A stretch of 64,000 nt of DNA from Liolophura sinensis (Eukaryota > Mollusca > Polyplacophora > Chitonida > Chitonidae), in the NCBI RefSeq assembly GCF_032854445.1, contig NC_088304.1:3844001-3908000 (forward strand), written 5' to 3'. The notes below the pieces were generated by a model. It was not told the origin of the DNA. It made no database searches and saw only the letters and a list, made by a program, of their open reading frames with translations. Both the position numbers and the translations under genes were made by a program. Of the stretch, positions 12,216 through 26,000 are shown piece after piece; the stretch's first letter is position 1, and each line of letters starts with the position of its first letter.

Positions 12216-12238
12216 CAACTCGCATAACATCAAGAACT

Positions 12239-14002
12239 ATGGATGACCCAAGGTTTGAATGGATAAGGGAGAGGGTCAACCTTTCACTCGATATAAAAGA
12301 TTCCTCGGTTTTCGAGGACTTGTTGGAAAGAGATGATGGTTTGTGTGAAAGGGAACTTGCAAAGTTTTTGAACGAAACTCCAGAAGAAACTCAATCAGCG
12401 ATTCTGTTCTACAAGATTGTCCAAGAGGAAGAGGAGGAAATTGAAGTAGATTGTGGTATGAAGATAAGCCAGTATTCATTGCGTTCAGTTTTAGTTAAGT
12501 ACCGGTAGGCCTGATAAATGAAATAAACTCCGTCGGAGAGATTTGGGACAGATATCAGTAGTGCTGAAAGTAGGATTTCCATTTGTTTACCTTTCTTTAC
12601 CTTTTTTTGTTCATTAAATGGTCTAACCATGTGAGAATAAAGAAAGCCAATACTCCTGCTTGAAATACATATGTATTGGCTAAAATGGGAAGGTTAGGTG
12701 TCCCAAAATTAGAAGAAATAGGGTATTTCACTAATAATCTAAATGTATGTATATGAGTTATGGAAACTGGCCAGAACCCATGACATGAGAAACTATGTGC
12801 CATAATTGCCTTATTGCCCCAAAACCCTTACCTAATAATGGTGGTGATGGTCACACAGATATTCAGGGCCAGCTGTTCATGTTAAACCCAATAACCGAAT
12901 AAGACAATGTTAAAAGTTAACAGCAAATTTCTTGGCCACCTGATGAATGTCGCATGACAAACTATATTATGATGTCACAGATAAACCAACTGAAGCTGAA
13001 TTTAAAACTGCAAACAGAAGCGTAAAATGAATTAATATTATAATTTTCATTGATACTACCTAGTAGTAGTGTTAGAGTAAACAAACTAGAATTTTGATGC
13101 TTATATATGAAGGTCATGTGCTCAGGTACAGTTAATGCACTATTGTAATATCGTGTTTTATTCAGTTAATTATTTTGTCGTTTAACAGAGCCAGAAATAC
13201 CTGACATCAACCCAGAAGAGGGTATAGAGGGTGACGAGAATCAGGAAGATGGCGAGGGTCAGGATGGGGGAGACCAGATGTCGACACACACACCTTCTGT
13301 GGCAGCTACCGATGATGATGCTGGTAGTCAGAACAAAGGTAAGTTTTATTGTATTTTCTGAACTTTTTTATATAGCTGCTTTTGCCATTAGAGATTTCAA
13401 GAATGTCAGCTTTTATGTGCACATATGCCATAATATGATAAAATCCTAACTTATTATTCTTGAGTACAATGTAAAATATCAGAAAGAAATTCTCAAAGAC
13501 TAAGTGTGAGATATTTTTAATCTTCTTCATTAATAAATGGAATTTTAATGAAAATAAACATAAAAAATAAATATCAACTGGATTGCATGGGATCTTTAGT
13601 ACTCGTATGCTGTAATATCTACACGTACCTGCATGCAGTAAAGTATTCAGATAAATATACTATTTTGGGTATATATTTTTACAGATTTATCTGAAGTAGG
13701 TTAATTGAAGAAAGGTGTGAATCTGTTGTAAATGTACCCAACCATGTAAATGGTGTAAAATGAAATGATAAATGAATGTTTAACTGTGTCAAATAGCTTG
13801 ATCATTTTTACAATTTTTGCAAATTTATATGTCAGCTTTATGTGAATAGAAAACTATTTCTGCTACAGATAAGAAAAGGAAACAGGCTGGAGATGCTGCT
13901 TCAGAAGCTGGCACTCAGGACGAAGAGACTAAACCAGTGGAGTCAGATGGGACTGGACCTGATGGGATTGGGGAAGACGTCACACAGGACGCTCCTACCA
14001 CG
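12239..14002 (+). CDS. DNAH10: DNAH10 exons 1-3: acidic N-terminal leader
   Basis: Exons 12239-12455, 13189-13338 and 13869-14002 encode residues 1-167. Exon 1 carries the conserved opening [13 protein letters not shown] and ends in an E-rich run. Exons 2 and 3 are low-complexity, rich in D, E, G and T, and likely disordered. The exon 1 donor is placed at G|GTATGA, because phase 1 joining restores a GAG codon; the nearby alternative T|GTGGTA would create a stop at the join. The upstream in-frame GTG codon at 12197 is not used as a start. Confidence 0.8.
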
Positions 14003-17000
14003 GTGAGGCATAAATACGGCCCCGGTCTGCAAAACTAAAGCGGCTGTCTGCAAAGCTGCTCTAGAAACTGTGGTAAAAGATGTTAGATGTAAAGAAACTT
14101 CAGTTTAGAGAATGAGGCTGGAGCAGTGACGACAGCGTGATAGTCACTGAGCCTTTGTTACATCAAAAGTGGATCGTAGCGCAGTGTTTACAGTGTTGCA
14201 GTGTATCAGTTTTTATTGGAATATATTAGATGCCACTAACAACATATTAAAATAATAGGACAGGCATACATAGCCATGTCACTTACATTCATCTTGGCCA
14301 GTGATTACTTTGTGGACCAAGGCCCTGAATTCCGGCTAACACAGCAGTCTAACATATGAAACATTCAACAAATAAATTGTTTGAAACCCTTTAGATATTC
14401 AGATGATGACTATTCGTAATTTCAAGAATTGTGAATGAAAGCATCTTTGATTAAGTTTGAGACAGGCTAACAGAGGTTTATATGTGCAAGCATACACAAG
14501 TAAAAATATTTGAATCAGCAGTGGTTTAACATTTATATCAACAGCTATTTTATTTTAGTTTGTGCTTATACCAGTTTTGGACTAATTTTTTAATCTTTTC
14601 AGTTGTGTGTGAATCCCAAAATCAAAGCTACAGTAGATTTTTAATGCTGTTTTTGTTGGATGAGCGACTGAATTTTTTACTATCTTTTTTTCAGAAAATC
14701 ATCATTCAGAAGGTGCTAAGAACATACTTGTACATGTGTCACAATCACCTCCCGGAGGAAGTGGCTGAGAATGATTGTGTGTATTTCCTTAGAAACACTC
14801 CGGGCATGGTGCCCCTCCCTAACAACCTGGCTGAGGCCAGTGAACAGCTGCCGGAGTATCTGGAGATGGGCTTGTTGAATGGACATTCCCTTGTCATGCT
14901 GGAGCAGATTATATCCCAGGTAATCTTCATGTCTGGCTCACTGGTGATGGTGTTCCTTGTTGGAGGCCAAAGGCCTATTTCCCAATAATGTCTAATAATC
15001 CAGATTCCTTGGGTTTAACTATAGTTTAAAGCCCAAAGGTTTATAAGATGCCTGACCGGCAGATGTAAGAAAATATCAGTGTATTACTCCATTGTGATGG
15101 GAAACAACAGCGAAGTGAATGATTAAGCTGACTTATTCTGACCTTATCCACAATTAAACATCATAGTGATGGAAATTAACTCGTCTATTTTCATTCTTTT
15201 GTGCGGATTATTGAATTATTGTAACAGTTGTCACATTATACCCTAAAGCATGTATACAAGCATGTGTAATGTAAATGTTTTATAATGTGATCAACATCTA
15301 AGATACTGTTGATGCATCTTTCTGGTCTACATATTCCAACTTGCAGGTTAGTGCAGTCAGTTAATTTTAAACTGTAAATCTGATGACTGAAGCAGAGATA
15401 GTCGTGTGTACTTGACTGAATCTTCTTGTTGACAGGTGTACATGCCACTGTTGTCATTTAACCAACATAAACAAGAGGAAGCTTCACATCTTGCTAAACC
15501 TGTTGAGGACAGGGCTCCGAGTCGGGTGGATGTATCTGTGGATGAGATGGAAGAAAGTGTGACAACAGCCAAGAGAGAGGCAGCAGAATCGCATGCAAAA
15601 GCGATGCTCAGAGATGAATTCCTGATCAACATGCAAAAGTTTGCCTCCAGCATAAACCGCACCATTCAGCAGATAGCTGGGGAAGTGCGACTGGAGGTAC
15701 CCGACATTGAGCTGGGGTCAAATGTGGATGAAATCCTGTCCAATCCAGAAATGATGGAGGTGGTACGTAACTACTGCACAGAGTGGACTAAACAGATTCA
15801 AATCGCCCTTGAAGCTCAGGTGAAAAAAGTTCCACAGGGTCAGGGCCCCTTGGCTGAGATCGACTTCTGGCGAGAGAGAAATGCTTCCCTAAGTGCTCTC
15901 ATAGAGCAGCTAAAAATTCCCAAAGTGGCACAAATGCTGGAGGTCTTCAAGCAGGTCGAAAATGATTTTGAGGATACCAGAGGTGAATTGAACAAATATT
16001 ACGTGGAAGCCAAAGACAACGTTCGCTTCTTGTCAACTCTTGAAAGACATTTCAAGAACATTGCTCATGGTGCTACTTTCCAGGTTGTCATAGAAACCAT
16101 TCCATCCATGATGAATGCATTGCGGATGGTGTGGATTATTTCACGTCACTACAACAAAGATGAACGAATGATTCCCCTCATGGAGAGGATTGCATGGGAA
16201 CTTGCACAGAGAGTTCAGCGAGTCATTAATGTCCGAGAATTGTACCAGTAAGTTGGTTCTGTCATTGCAAAATTAAGCTGGTTATTTTTTAATTTGTTAA
16301 AGGTTAAGGTCAAAGAGCATGTTAGTTTCAAGGAATGGATATAAAAAAAGACTTGGCACATAGAGAGCAAAAACAGAGAAGTGAGGACAGTAGCTGATGA
16401 AACATGTCCTCTTGTAATTTACCTCAGTTAGGGTTTTATTCTGTTTAGTTGAATGCTATAATACTACCTGTGCAATTTATTAGATGTCACTGCTCTAGAA
16501 TTACGCAACTTGGGTGCTATGTTATCATATTGCTACACAACAACATTAGAGCAATGCAAAGGGTTCAGGAAAACCTAAAAAAAAAAGCCAGATCAATTAG
16601 ATTTAATGTGCGGAAAATTTGCTTTGTGAGCTTCTTGTACTATAATCTCATAAAGGAAATAAGAAATGAAAAATAAATAAATGATAGTCTCTGCTATCAG
16701 GTATTTTCCTGACCTGAAATATTACAGTGTTCTCAAGAGCTGAAGATTCACAGTTTGAGAACAAAATTGTGGGTCGATGCCCATGAATCATGATTTATTT
16801 TAACAGAAGTGGTCCTCATGAAGTCAAGAGGAAAACAAAAGAGGCCAAACACATGTTAAATGTATGGAAAGAATCCTACCTGGATGTGAGAGCAAAGATT
16901 GAGGCTTCTGGAAGGGATGCCAGGTGGGAGTTTGACAGAAAGAAGCTGTTTGAGAGAACAGAATACATGGGGAACATTTGCCAGGATCTGTACAATGTTG

Positions 17001-20000
17001 CTCAGGTTGGTACTGTGATTTTCAAAAGATATTGGTATTTAAATGTTACTCATGTTTGACCCTCACTGTGACAGGATTGACAGTCCTATAACAGTGAGAT
17101 GCATTGGACACCCTAGGCTCTTTACTTCTTTCTCTAAAACCCTCCTCTAAACCATAACTCAAGTGATTAAACTATTGAGAATGGAGTGAACTTAGATCAA
17201 ATGAATCCAGACATTCTTCAAAGTGATTCTGACATTGTTTGCATCAGCGGTATTAAGAACATTTCGTTTTCAGGAAATTTTGTTTTTTGGTTGAACGTTT
17301 TATTACATGTAGTTTGTCTTCATTTTTTTTCTTCCTAAACATTACCATGCTCTTTCTTTCAACTTCTGCAGGTCTTGGAAGAGTTTTACAACATTTTTGG
17401 ACCAGAATTGAAAGCTGTTACTGGGGATCCCAAAAGGATTGAAGATGTGTTGAAGAGAGTTGATGCTTTAGTCAAACCCATAGAAGAGGTAACTTTACCT
17501 AAGACACTCTGATCAGTGGTTAAAATAACGGATAACGAGTCTGCATTGCTGGGGTGATATCTAACAAATATATAAAATAGTTGACACAATTGAAGAGACT
17601 TTCATATCCTGTTCACCCTCTGAAAAAATTGTCGCATATTATTATACAACCCACTGTTGCACACAAGTATCATTTGCAACATTCAGTTTCCAGCTAATAA
17701 GCTGTCTAAATGACTTTAAAATTAGATATGAAATTATAATTAATAGGCCAGATAACTGTCGCTCAATGAATGTCAGAACAGTAGCATAATGGGGGCATTT
17801 ATTTTTATTTCACCAGGCAGATAATAGGGTAGTGGATTCATGACAGATGTATCATTTCTTGTCTCTGTATGATGTTTTGGCATGTCCTTAAATGTAAGAC
17901 TTTAGCCTTCTTATGGGGTAAAAATGGCCTTAAAGATTACAGACTTAAAAATTCAATTCTCAACTGAAATAAAAGCTGTATTTACACCTGGCTTGGTGAT
18001 TAATTCATACCTATTTACACCACAAGTCACTAATACTGAATTATTCTGCTGCTCTGTGTCAGTAACTTACACATCAGCTACATGATGTGTAAGTTACTGT
18101 TTTTTGTTATTTGGATTTGCTGTGATTGGTAGCTGACTTTTTTTTTTCTTTTGAAGGTGACATTTGAGCCGTTCAAACTTCAAAACCTGCCGAGTTGGAA
18201 GAATGTCATGGTAGGATTTGAGCGTGAAGTTCAAGCCATTGAGGGAGAAGCCAAGATGTTTATTGATGAGTCATTTAAAACCCTTCGATCAGCAGAGGGA
18301 GCGTTTGACATGCTGCTAAACTTCAAACACATCCGCTCAAGGGAGGCAATCAATGCTCAGATGATGAGAAAATTCAGTGACATTCTGGTGCAATATGGCA
18401 AAGAGGTTTGTTCTTGTCTTTTTCAAAATTGTTAAAGTAGAGTGTATGAGGAGTCATGTTGTAAATTAACATCTGCCTAAAATATGTTCCACACAGACAG
18501 GGTGACATACTTACACCACAAGGTTAATTCATTGAAGGGAATGAATGAATGATCATGGCTTAATGCCATTTTGGCAATATTGTAACCACATCATGAAAAT
18601 TGAAAGTAATCAAAGAAACAGGTAGATGAGAATAAGTATAAATTTGCAAATAATCTGACATCCCACCAAAAGTTGACTGCTACAAGATGGGCTGAATGAG
18701 ATGTGTTTTATTAGTCCATTATGTTAATGCGAAATTCAGTTGCATACAAACTTAATCCATTGCCCCCACCTGTTGCTATGGTGTTACCCTCTCAGACATA
18801 GAGGTATTATTTGATTTGCTGCCCTCATGTCAATCAAGTGCTCCAACCGTAGGGTTCCATGATGTCTTGCACTCTGGCCTATATGAAAAGATGGGATGCC
18901 CATGTTTAAAGGTAGGATGTCAAAACTTTGACTGACTGACTGACTGACAGAGCGACTTACAGAACTGCTTTAGTTGTGGCATTTACAAATTCTAAATTTC
19001 ATCTTTCAGGTGGATACAATGGACAACCTGTTCAAGCAGTACAAGGATAACCCTCCACTGCACAAGAACCACCCCCCTGTCTCTGGTTCTATATACTGGG
19101 AGCGCTCACTGTTCCATCGCATTAAACACACCATCATCCGCTTCCAGAACATGGAGGATATGATGACAAGTGAGATGGGAAAAAGTGTAAGTCGTTTGTC
19201 CAGATCCAAACCAACTCAGCTCTCTGTTTAATGTGAAAAAAATGTCAGTTCATGGCCTCATCTTACATGGTCACTCTTACAAAGCCTTTTTAGTTCATTT
19301 TCTATATGAAGGTTTTCAGCCATTTCAGCAAAGCAATTTTTTTTACTGACATTAAAATTTTAAAGTTCAGTGTAATGCATAGCTTTTGTTTCACAAAGTT
19401 GTGACAGCTGTGTGTTAACTTTTGATATGAATGCCCAGTATGAACTTTGAACTCCACAAATAAGTACATTGTAATAACTAAATTTAAAAATTTTGTCATC
19501 AAGTCTAAACCAGCTTTGTAGTATTAGCCCCTTGTATATACTTATGTAACAGATTAAGTTTATTTACAAAGCCAGCTAGGAAAGAAAAAAAGTATTAGGA
19601 AGTTTTCCAATGTTGAAAATGGATGTTAAGATAATTGTTTTGACACAATTAGGTTCGAGCCAAGTATCTGAGCGTAGGAAAACAGATGAAGCAGTATGAA
19701 GAGGAAAAATATGAACTATGGCGGCAGCATGTGGAGCAGATCTTACCATCATTGCTGAAAAGAAACCTACTCATCAAACCATCTGATAAACTAGCACAAC
19801 AACAACACCTCCAACAGCATCATCAGGTACCACCTGCAACTTCACTGGAGGGACAGCAGCCCCCGTCCTCCTCTGATGACCATGAAGGAGAGCTAGGTGA
19901 GTGGATATGAACATGTTCTTACTCATACTCATACTCGCTCAGCTGCAACTCAAAGTTTGTCTGGTACCTAAATGCAGATGAAGCTTAACTTTTAAGGAAT

Positions 20001-23000
20001 TGGTTTTTCAGGCTTCTGTTAGGAGTTCTTTAGTTTGGTATTTGACAGTATCCAGTGGTACTAAATTCATAATCCTTTGCTAAACTTTTATTTTCACATG
20101 TTCCATAATTAACATTAACATCTATGTGTTGGGACATCTTTTCACCTACATACTGTACAGAAAGAATGGCAGTGTTGGTTTCCGATTAAGCTTTTTTTTC
20201 AGCTCCTGTATAATGGGACTGCATACATGGATTGAAGGTTAAGCTTTTTTTTTATCTCCTGTATAATGGGCCCTCATACATGGATTGAAGGTTAAGCTTT
20301 TTTTTATCTCCTGTATAATGGGCTCTCATATGTGGATTGAACATTAAACTTTTTTTAGACCCCTAATCTAAGGTATGGTATGTAAATGTACATACTTGGA
20401 TGGAAAATTAAGTTCTCTTTTAGCTCCTGTATATTGAACTCTCATACATGTATTGAGGTCTAATTTTTGTTTTTACAACAATATACACTATTATTTTTAA
20501 AGTTCCATAGTTCACACGGATAATATCTGTGAAAATGTGGGTATCTGACAATAATATCTGACATGTTTATGATGATTTGATTCAACTTCATTTGGTTAGT
20601 TTGACTTGAACATTATGTGATTTTACGAACTGCCTAATCAGACGAACTACCGGTGTTCTCGTGTGCCTGTTATTGATTTTGTTTAGAATTAAATTCAGTT
20701 ATTAAGGTTTACTAACTTTTGATTCTTTCATTGTCTCATATGGGTGTATATTTTGAATTTACTGAAGAGTCTGTCTCACAAGTTATGCCTGGACCTGAAT
20801 ACTCAGTTCGCTTCTCACGCAGAGAGAAAGGTAGTATTTTGTGAAGTCGGCATAAAACATTTTCTGAGCATCTGCTTGAAAGTTCTTTATCTTTTCTTGG
20901 TCTATGTACATGTAGAAGAAAGCTTATTATGCCTGCTAAACTGAGCTCAACTTGACTACTTTTGCCGTATATCATCATGCACTGTATACACTTCCGACTT
21001 TGTATCATGCCTTTCTGCTTTATTATCCCATCTGTCTGTCAGTGCATCACAAATCAGTTGTCTTGATTTGTTTTCCCATAATTATTCATTGTTTGAAGTT
21101 AATGATGGAACATAGCTTCACCATGATGACTTGAAGACCCAGTGCGGTTTTCAGGCTGTCAAGGTTTGAACACATTGTGGTCGTTTTTGTCCTGTTTTGT
21201 AATTTTACACTTCTCCAGAATATTTTTCAAAATTACATAGCTTCACCATAACAGTTTGGAGATCAAGCTCCAAGCTCTGCGACATTTACACAAAATTATT
21301 TCAAGTTTGTACTGTTCAAGAGCCTTTACAGTTTTCCAGACTTTTTTCAAAACTGTTGATAATTCTGAATTGAAACTTCACCAAGGCAGGTTACAGATGG
21401 CATGCAAGTTTAAGGCAGTGTTCATCCAATTTTCAACAAAGCTATGGCCATTTTGATTCTTTTGTAAACTTTTACTTAAAAACATGTAGCTATTATGCAT
21501 ATGGCTCGAGCTGGTAAGTGGCTTTATATTACCTGTGCAATCTCCATAGTGTTGTAATATATTATGTGCATGTGTAATCTCCATGAAGAGATCACATTAG
21601 AATATTTATATATCCTGAAAGTCGCTCACAGATTTTGAATATTCTCAATTCTAAAATGAAAAATTCTGATTCTTCATAGATTTAATTAATGAAATGCTAG
21701 CATTTGTATTTTGGCCAGTTCTTTTCCTGCTGCCAGACATGTAGCACATGTCTACTATCTGCATTTCCTATTTCAGGAAAAATACCATATTCAATTGTTT
21801 TAGTCTTATGAGGTATTGCTTTATCAAGTTCTGCACCTCATCTCTTTTCAGCTTGAATTTACAGTTTGGATAAAAATTGACTTTCAATAGTACATGTAGA
21901 TCATTAAGATAAAAAGCACAGGCTTTTGTAGAGAAGTAGTATTTGCTGTTAATATTACTCTATTATAAAATAATATAAAATAATATATCGTCTTATGTAT
22001 TATATTTGCTATAAGTGATGTTATGAATACTGTAATACCAAATTATGCCATTTGTAAAACATTATTTTGCCAAAACTTAATATCATTGTATTAATTAGTA
22101 ACACATATTAGTCATTTCCGTTTATTAGTTTTTAACCATAAGGGTTTCCTTAAGTGTGATAATTTGACCTCAAAATGAAGTAAATTATCAGTAATAAGTA
22201 TAGCTATGCTTTTCTTTACATTTTGCATTGTTTTATTTTAATGTATCTTTGTATGAAACTGAAGAATGGGGTTGTTATAAATTATTTTCTTTATTTGCAT
22301 TTCATTTGCCAGCTAGTGTAAATTCATTTTGTAGATGCCATTACTTATAATATAATTTTTAAGGATAAATATTAATTTACCAAGTAAAAGTTACAGGAGA
22401 GATTGTTTGGTGAAGAATCTATCATGCTTGTTGTTGTCAGACTTTTCCTTTATCTTCCTTTGGTAGAGTATCAGTCGCAGTATTGAAGTAATCGGTTTAA
22501 TTGAGTATAACAGCCGTGAACTACCGTGTGGAAAAAAGTTTGTCTGCTATTGTCTGATGGTTTGTTGTAGGCCCACAGACAGCTGTAAAGTATGTGGTTG
22601 ACTTTGATCCCCAACTGAAAGAGATCATCTCTGAAACAAGACATTTTGAACAGCTGGGTTTCTCTGTACCAGAACTTGCCAGGAATGTTGCCTTGCAGGT
22701 AATGATATAAACAACAATTGTGTGAAGTTAATATGTAAATTCATAAGTTTATTTTCCATCACATTGCCCTCATTTAGTTTCCTTGCTTGTGTCATTTGTT
22801 TCTGTTAATTTAATGTCTCTATTAATGTACATTATTATATGTTTTGTGTGGTACTATGGTGAGTAAAAGAATTAATATGTTCATGTTTGCTCTAATATAG
22901 GGCACATCATGGCCTTGTATGAATTCCTGGTTAAAACTTGATTTGTAGAGTGACCAAGCTCATCACATCTGTAACAGTTTAGATCTGTTTCCGCTTACAC

Positions 23001-26000
23001 CACTTATCTCCTTAAATAACTCAGGTTGCATTATTTGTTGTCTTTTCTTTTAACTTTTATCTGTCTGGTTGCTTTACAGGAAGAAAAGTTTATCTGCTAC
23101 GTTGAGTCTTTGAGACTTATGCTTAAGAAATATCACCATTTGTTGGGATCATTGGACAATGCAGAGGTAAGGTTGCATTTTATCACCAGCTAAGCTTTGT
23201 AAATGTATTTAGGGACTAATTAGGAGAGTATCTCCACTCCCCAGCTTTATTTTAATTGAGCGAAGCTGTATGACCTTAGGTCACTTGAATTTTTGGAGAG
23301 AACCCGTCCATTCAGAAAATTGGTTCTTAAATTGCTTCCATAGATTAGCTCCCTATAATGCAATGGTAACCAATTTTTATTATTTATAGAACTGTTGAGC
23401 ATGTATTGGTCCAGACGTGGCTTTCAGTAAGGACATTTATCACATACCTTGCTATCTGGTTTCCTTCAGCCATATACCTGCTGTATTTATGCTAAAAATG
23501 TCCATGAAAAAGATGTAAAGGTCGTAAACTATTGTCCCCTGTTCACACATGGGCAAAACTAAGTTGGTTTAAATCCAAAAGTGGCTTTGAGCCAGTTTGA
23601 TGTCACTCGTGTAAGTGCAAAACGGGAGCATTTAAACCGCTTTATTTGCTCTTGCTAGCAACATGGCTTTAAGCTAGTTTCAGGTTTTGAGCGGATTTAT
23701 CTGTGTCCTGTGAATGGTAACTGGATTAAATGCCTTGGATACATGGAGGTCAGGATGATGTTGTAATTACTAAACCAGCTTAAATGTGACCATGTGAAAG
23801 GGCCAATCCCTGATCTGGCTTAAAACGGACTTGGCCATTTGGCCATGTGAACACACTCATTTTTACAACTGGCTTTGATTTAAACCGGTTCAGATTTGAT
23901 CCGGTTTAAATTTTGGCTGTGTGTACGGGGCATTAGTTTTTGTGCTGAAATTCACATTTTAGTAGCATGATATTATCCTTAGAAACAAACCATAGAACCT
24001 CTTTCTAAGATCAGTAGAACTTTCAGAATCCAGCAAAATGAGTAACTGAGCTCAAAGTTTAGGTCAAATACATTACCTTCCTGTTTCTTAAGTGCAAAAT
24101 TTTGGAGCACTGTTAAACAGCAATCAAATAAAAACTAACTACTATACATACATCTGTATACTGTTAAGTTTTTCTTTTCTGTATGCTCAGGCCCAGTTAC
24201 TGGAGGATCAAATGAGGGAGTTGAGAAGAGTGATCAGACCAGGGTCTAAACGTCTCAACTGGAACTCTTTGGGTATCAGTGACTTCTGCACCAAGTGTGA
24301 TACAGTGAGTATACTGTCTGGCCCAGGGTTTACATGCAGAACCTCACTAGAGTTTGGATATTTCTATCGTCTTTAAGATTTTTCTTGGACATTGTGTTAA
24401 GCTCACTGAGGCTTGAAATATATGACTTCTGATGTGTGGGTAGCGTCATGGTTCTTTAAGTGTGATTCTAAATACTCTAGACTCTGCTTTATAATGCGAA
24501 GTATCTAGGGCATTGTTAGATTCTTGTCTGAGCCTTGATGCCTTCAGATTCTAATTATATGAATGTTATGCCACTGTACAGTTTTAGCTCTGTGTCCATG
24601 TTCATATGGTATTTTAACTGTTCCAAAATGATGTATGGGAGTGTAGTAATTGTTGCTAGCATCTAAAATCATTCTTCTACAGTTGTGCTTTGTATTCATG
24701 GCCTGAGAGTATGAATTTAGCTGGTTGCTTTCATTAAATGTGCTTTTTTATTTCTTAATCTGTTTAAATTTAAATTTAGCACTCATGTGATGTGATTCCT
24801 TTGCAGGCTATTTCAAAGTTTGAATCCCTAGTCAACCAGATTCAGAAGAATGCCAAAGATATAAACCAGAGATTACAAATGCTGGAGTCTGCTGATCTCT
24901 TTAAATGGCCTATTTACATGCCAAAGTGTCCAGACAAGCTCCCCACCTGCAAGGTTGGTTTTTAGGAACCCTTATTCTTTACCTTGCCCTTTCCTCGTTT
25001 TTTAATTTTTTAACTTTCAGAATTTCCATCTCCTTGTACACAATGTCATTATGTCCCTTTAGTGTATAGGTTTTTTGTCAAAACAACCTTTTATTTGAGG
25101 TGAGAATAGGGCTGTTTTGAAGATCACTGCTGACTTGACCAGTGGATGTTTAAAATTTCACCACAAATGTCTCCATAATGAACTGCATACGCAAGTGTTA
25201 TTTTTGTGTTTGAAACAGGATTTTGAAACTTTTGTCGAAACACTTGTATACAAGTGAAAATGATGGCAGCAGTGTTGAAACATCCATTTTGACAGGAATC
25301 ACATCCTGTTGCACCTATATGTGATTACATGATGGTGATCAGAACTAAATGACTGGATGGGGTTGGTGTGTGGCGAATTGGTGTTGAAGTATCAAAGTCT
25401 ATGGCAAATATTTCAAAACTTTGTGGGCAGAAAAATATCCTCTTTTTGTATGCACAGTGGAAGAACAGAGATATTTTTTATTGCTGATGAAGAATAAGTG
25501 TATTGATTCATATGATTATTTATGAATATGTCATATCGTTATGTTTTACAGGACTTCTTTGAAACCATTGAGAAGGAAAGAGCCAAAGATTTTGAAATTC
25601 TTGCCAGAAAATATCGTGCCATTGGACCACTGCTTACAAAAATGGAGGGTCTAGTCGTTCACACTAACACGGGCAAATCTCCCAAGCTGCACAACTATTA
25701 CTCATACTGGGAGAAAAAGGTCTACGAGGCTTTGACAAAGGTAACATTTCATCTCGTATGTAAATTATAAGAATACTTCACACACATTGCTATACATTTC
25801 TGTATTTCAAATTAGTGATAATTGATGATCAGCTTTTTTAAAATGCAAGTTTTTTTTTTTTTTTTTTGTGGAAAATTTGTTATTCAAAGGCATGTTATGG
25901 ATGACAAGAAATGTTCCTTTTTCTTTTCATTATTTGTCAATCCTCAAAATAGCTTGATACCTTTTATTATAAGTTTGAAATCATTTTTAAAATATTATGT

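Larger units (their letters stand above)
11455..12238. promoter_or_regulatory. Divergent promoter region between ASPHD-like and DNAH10 genes
   Basis: The two start codons face away from each other and are 784 bp apart, so this segment must hold both 5' untranslated regions and both promoters, unless further untranslated exons exist. No TATA box is evident. CG dinucleotides look more frequent here than in the AT-rich surroundings, judged by eye. It contains a near-consensus X-box at 11880-11893. Confidence 0.6.

Noticed and set aside
12197..12238. GTG-initiated extension upstream of the DNAH10 ATG
   Set aside because: The ATG at 12239 has a good context and opens the conserved MDDPRFEW sequence; a non-AUG start is unnecessary.
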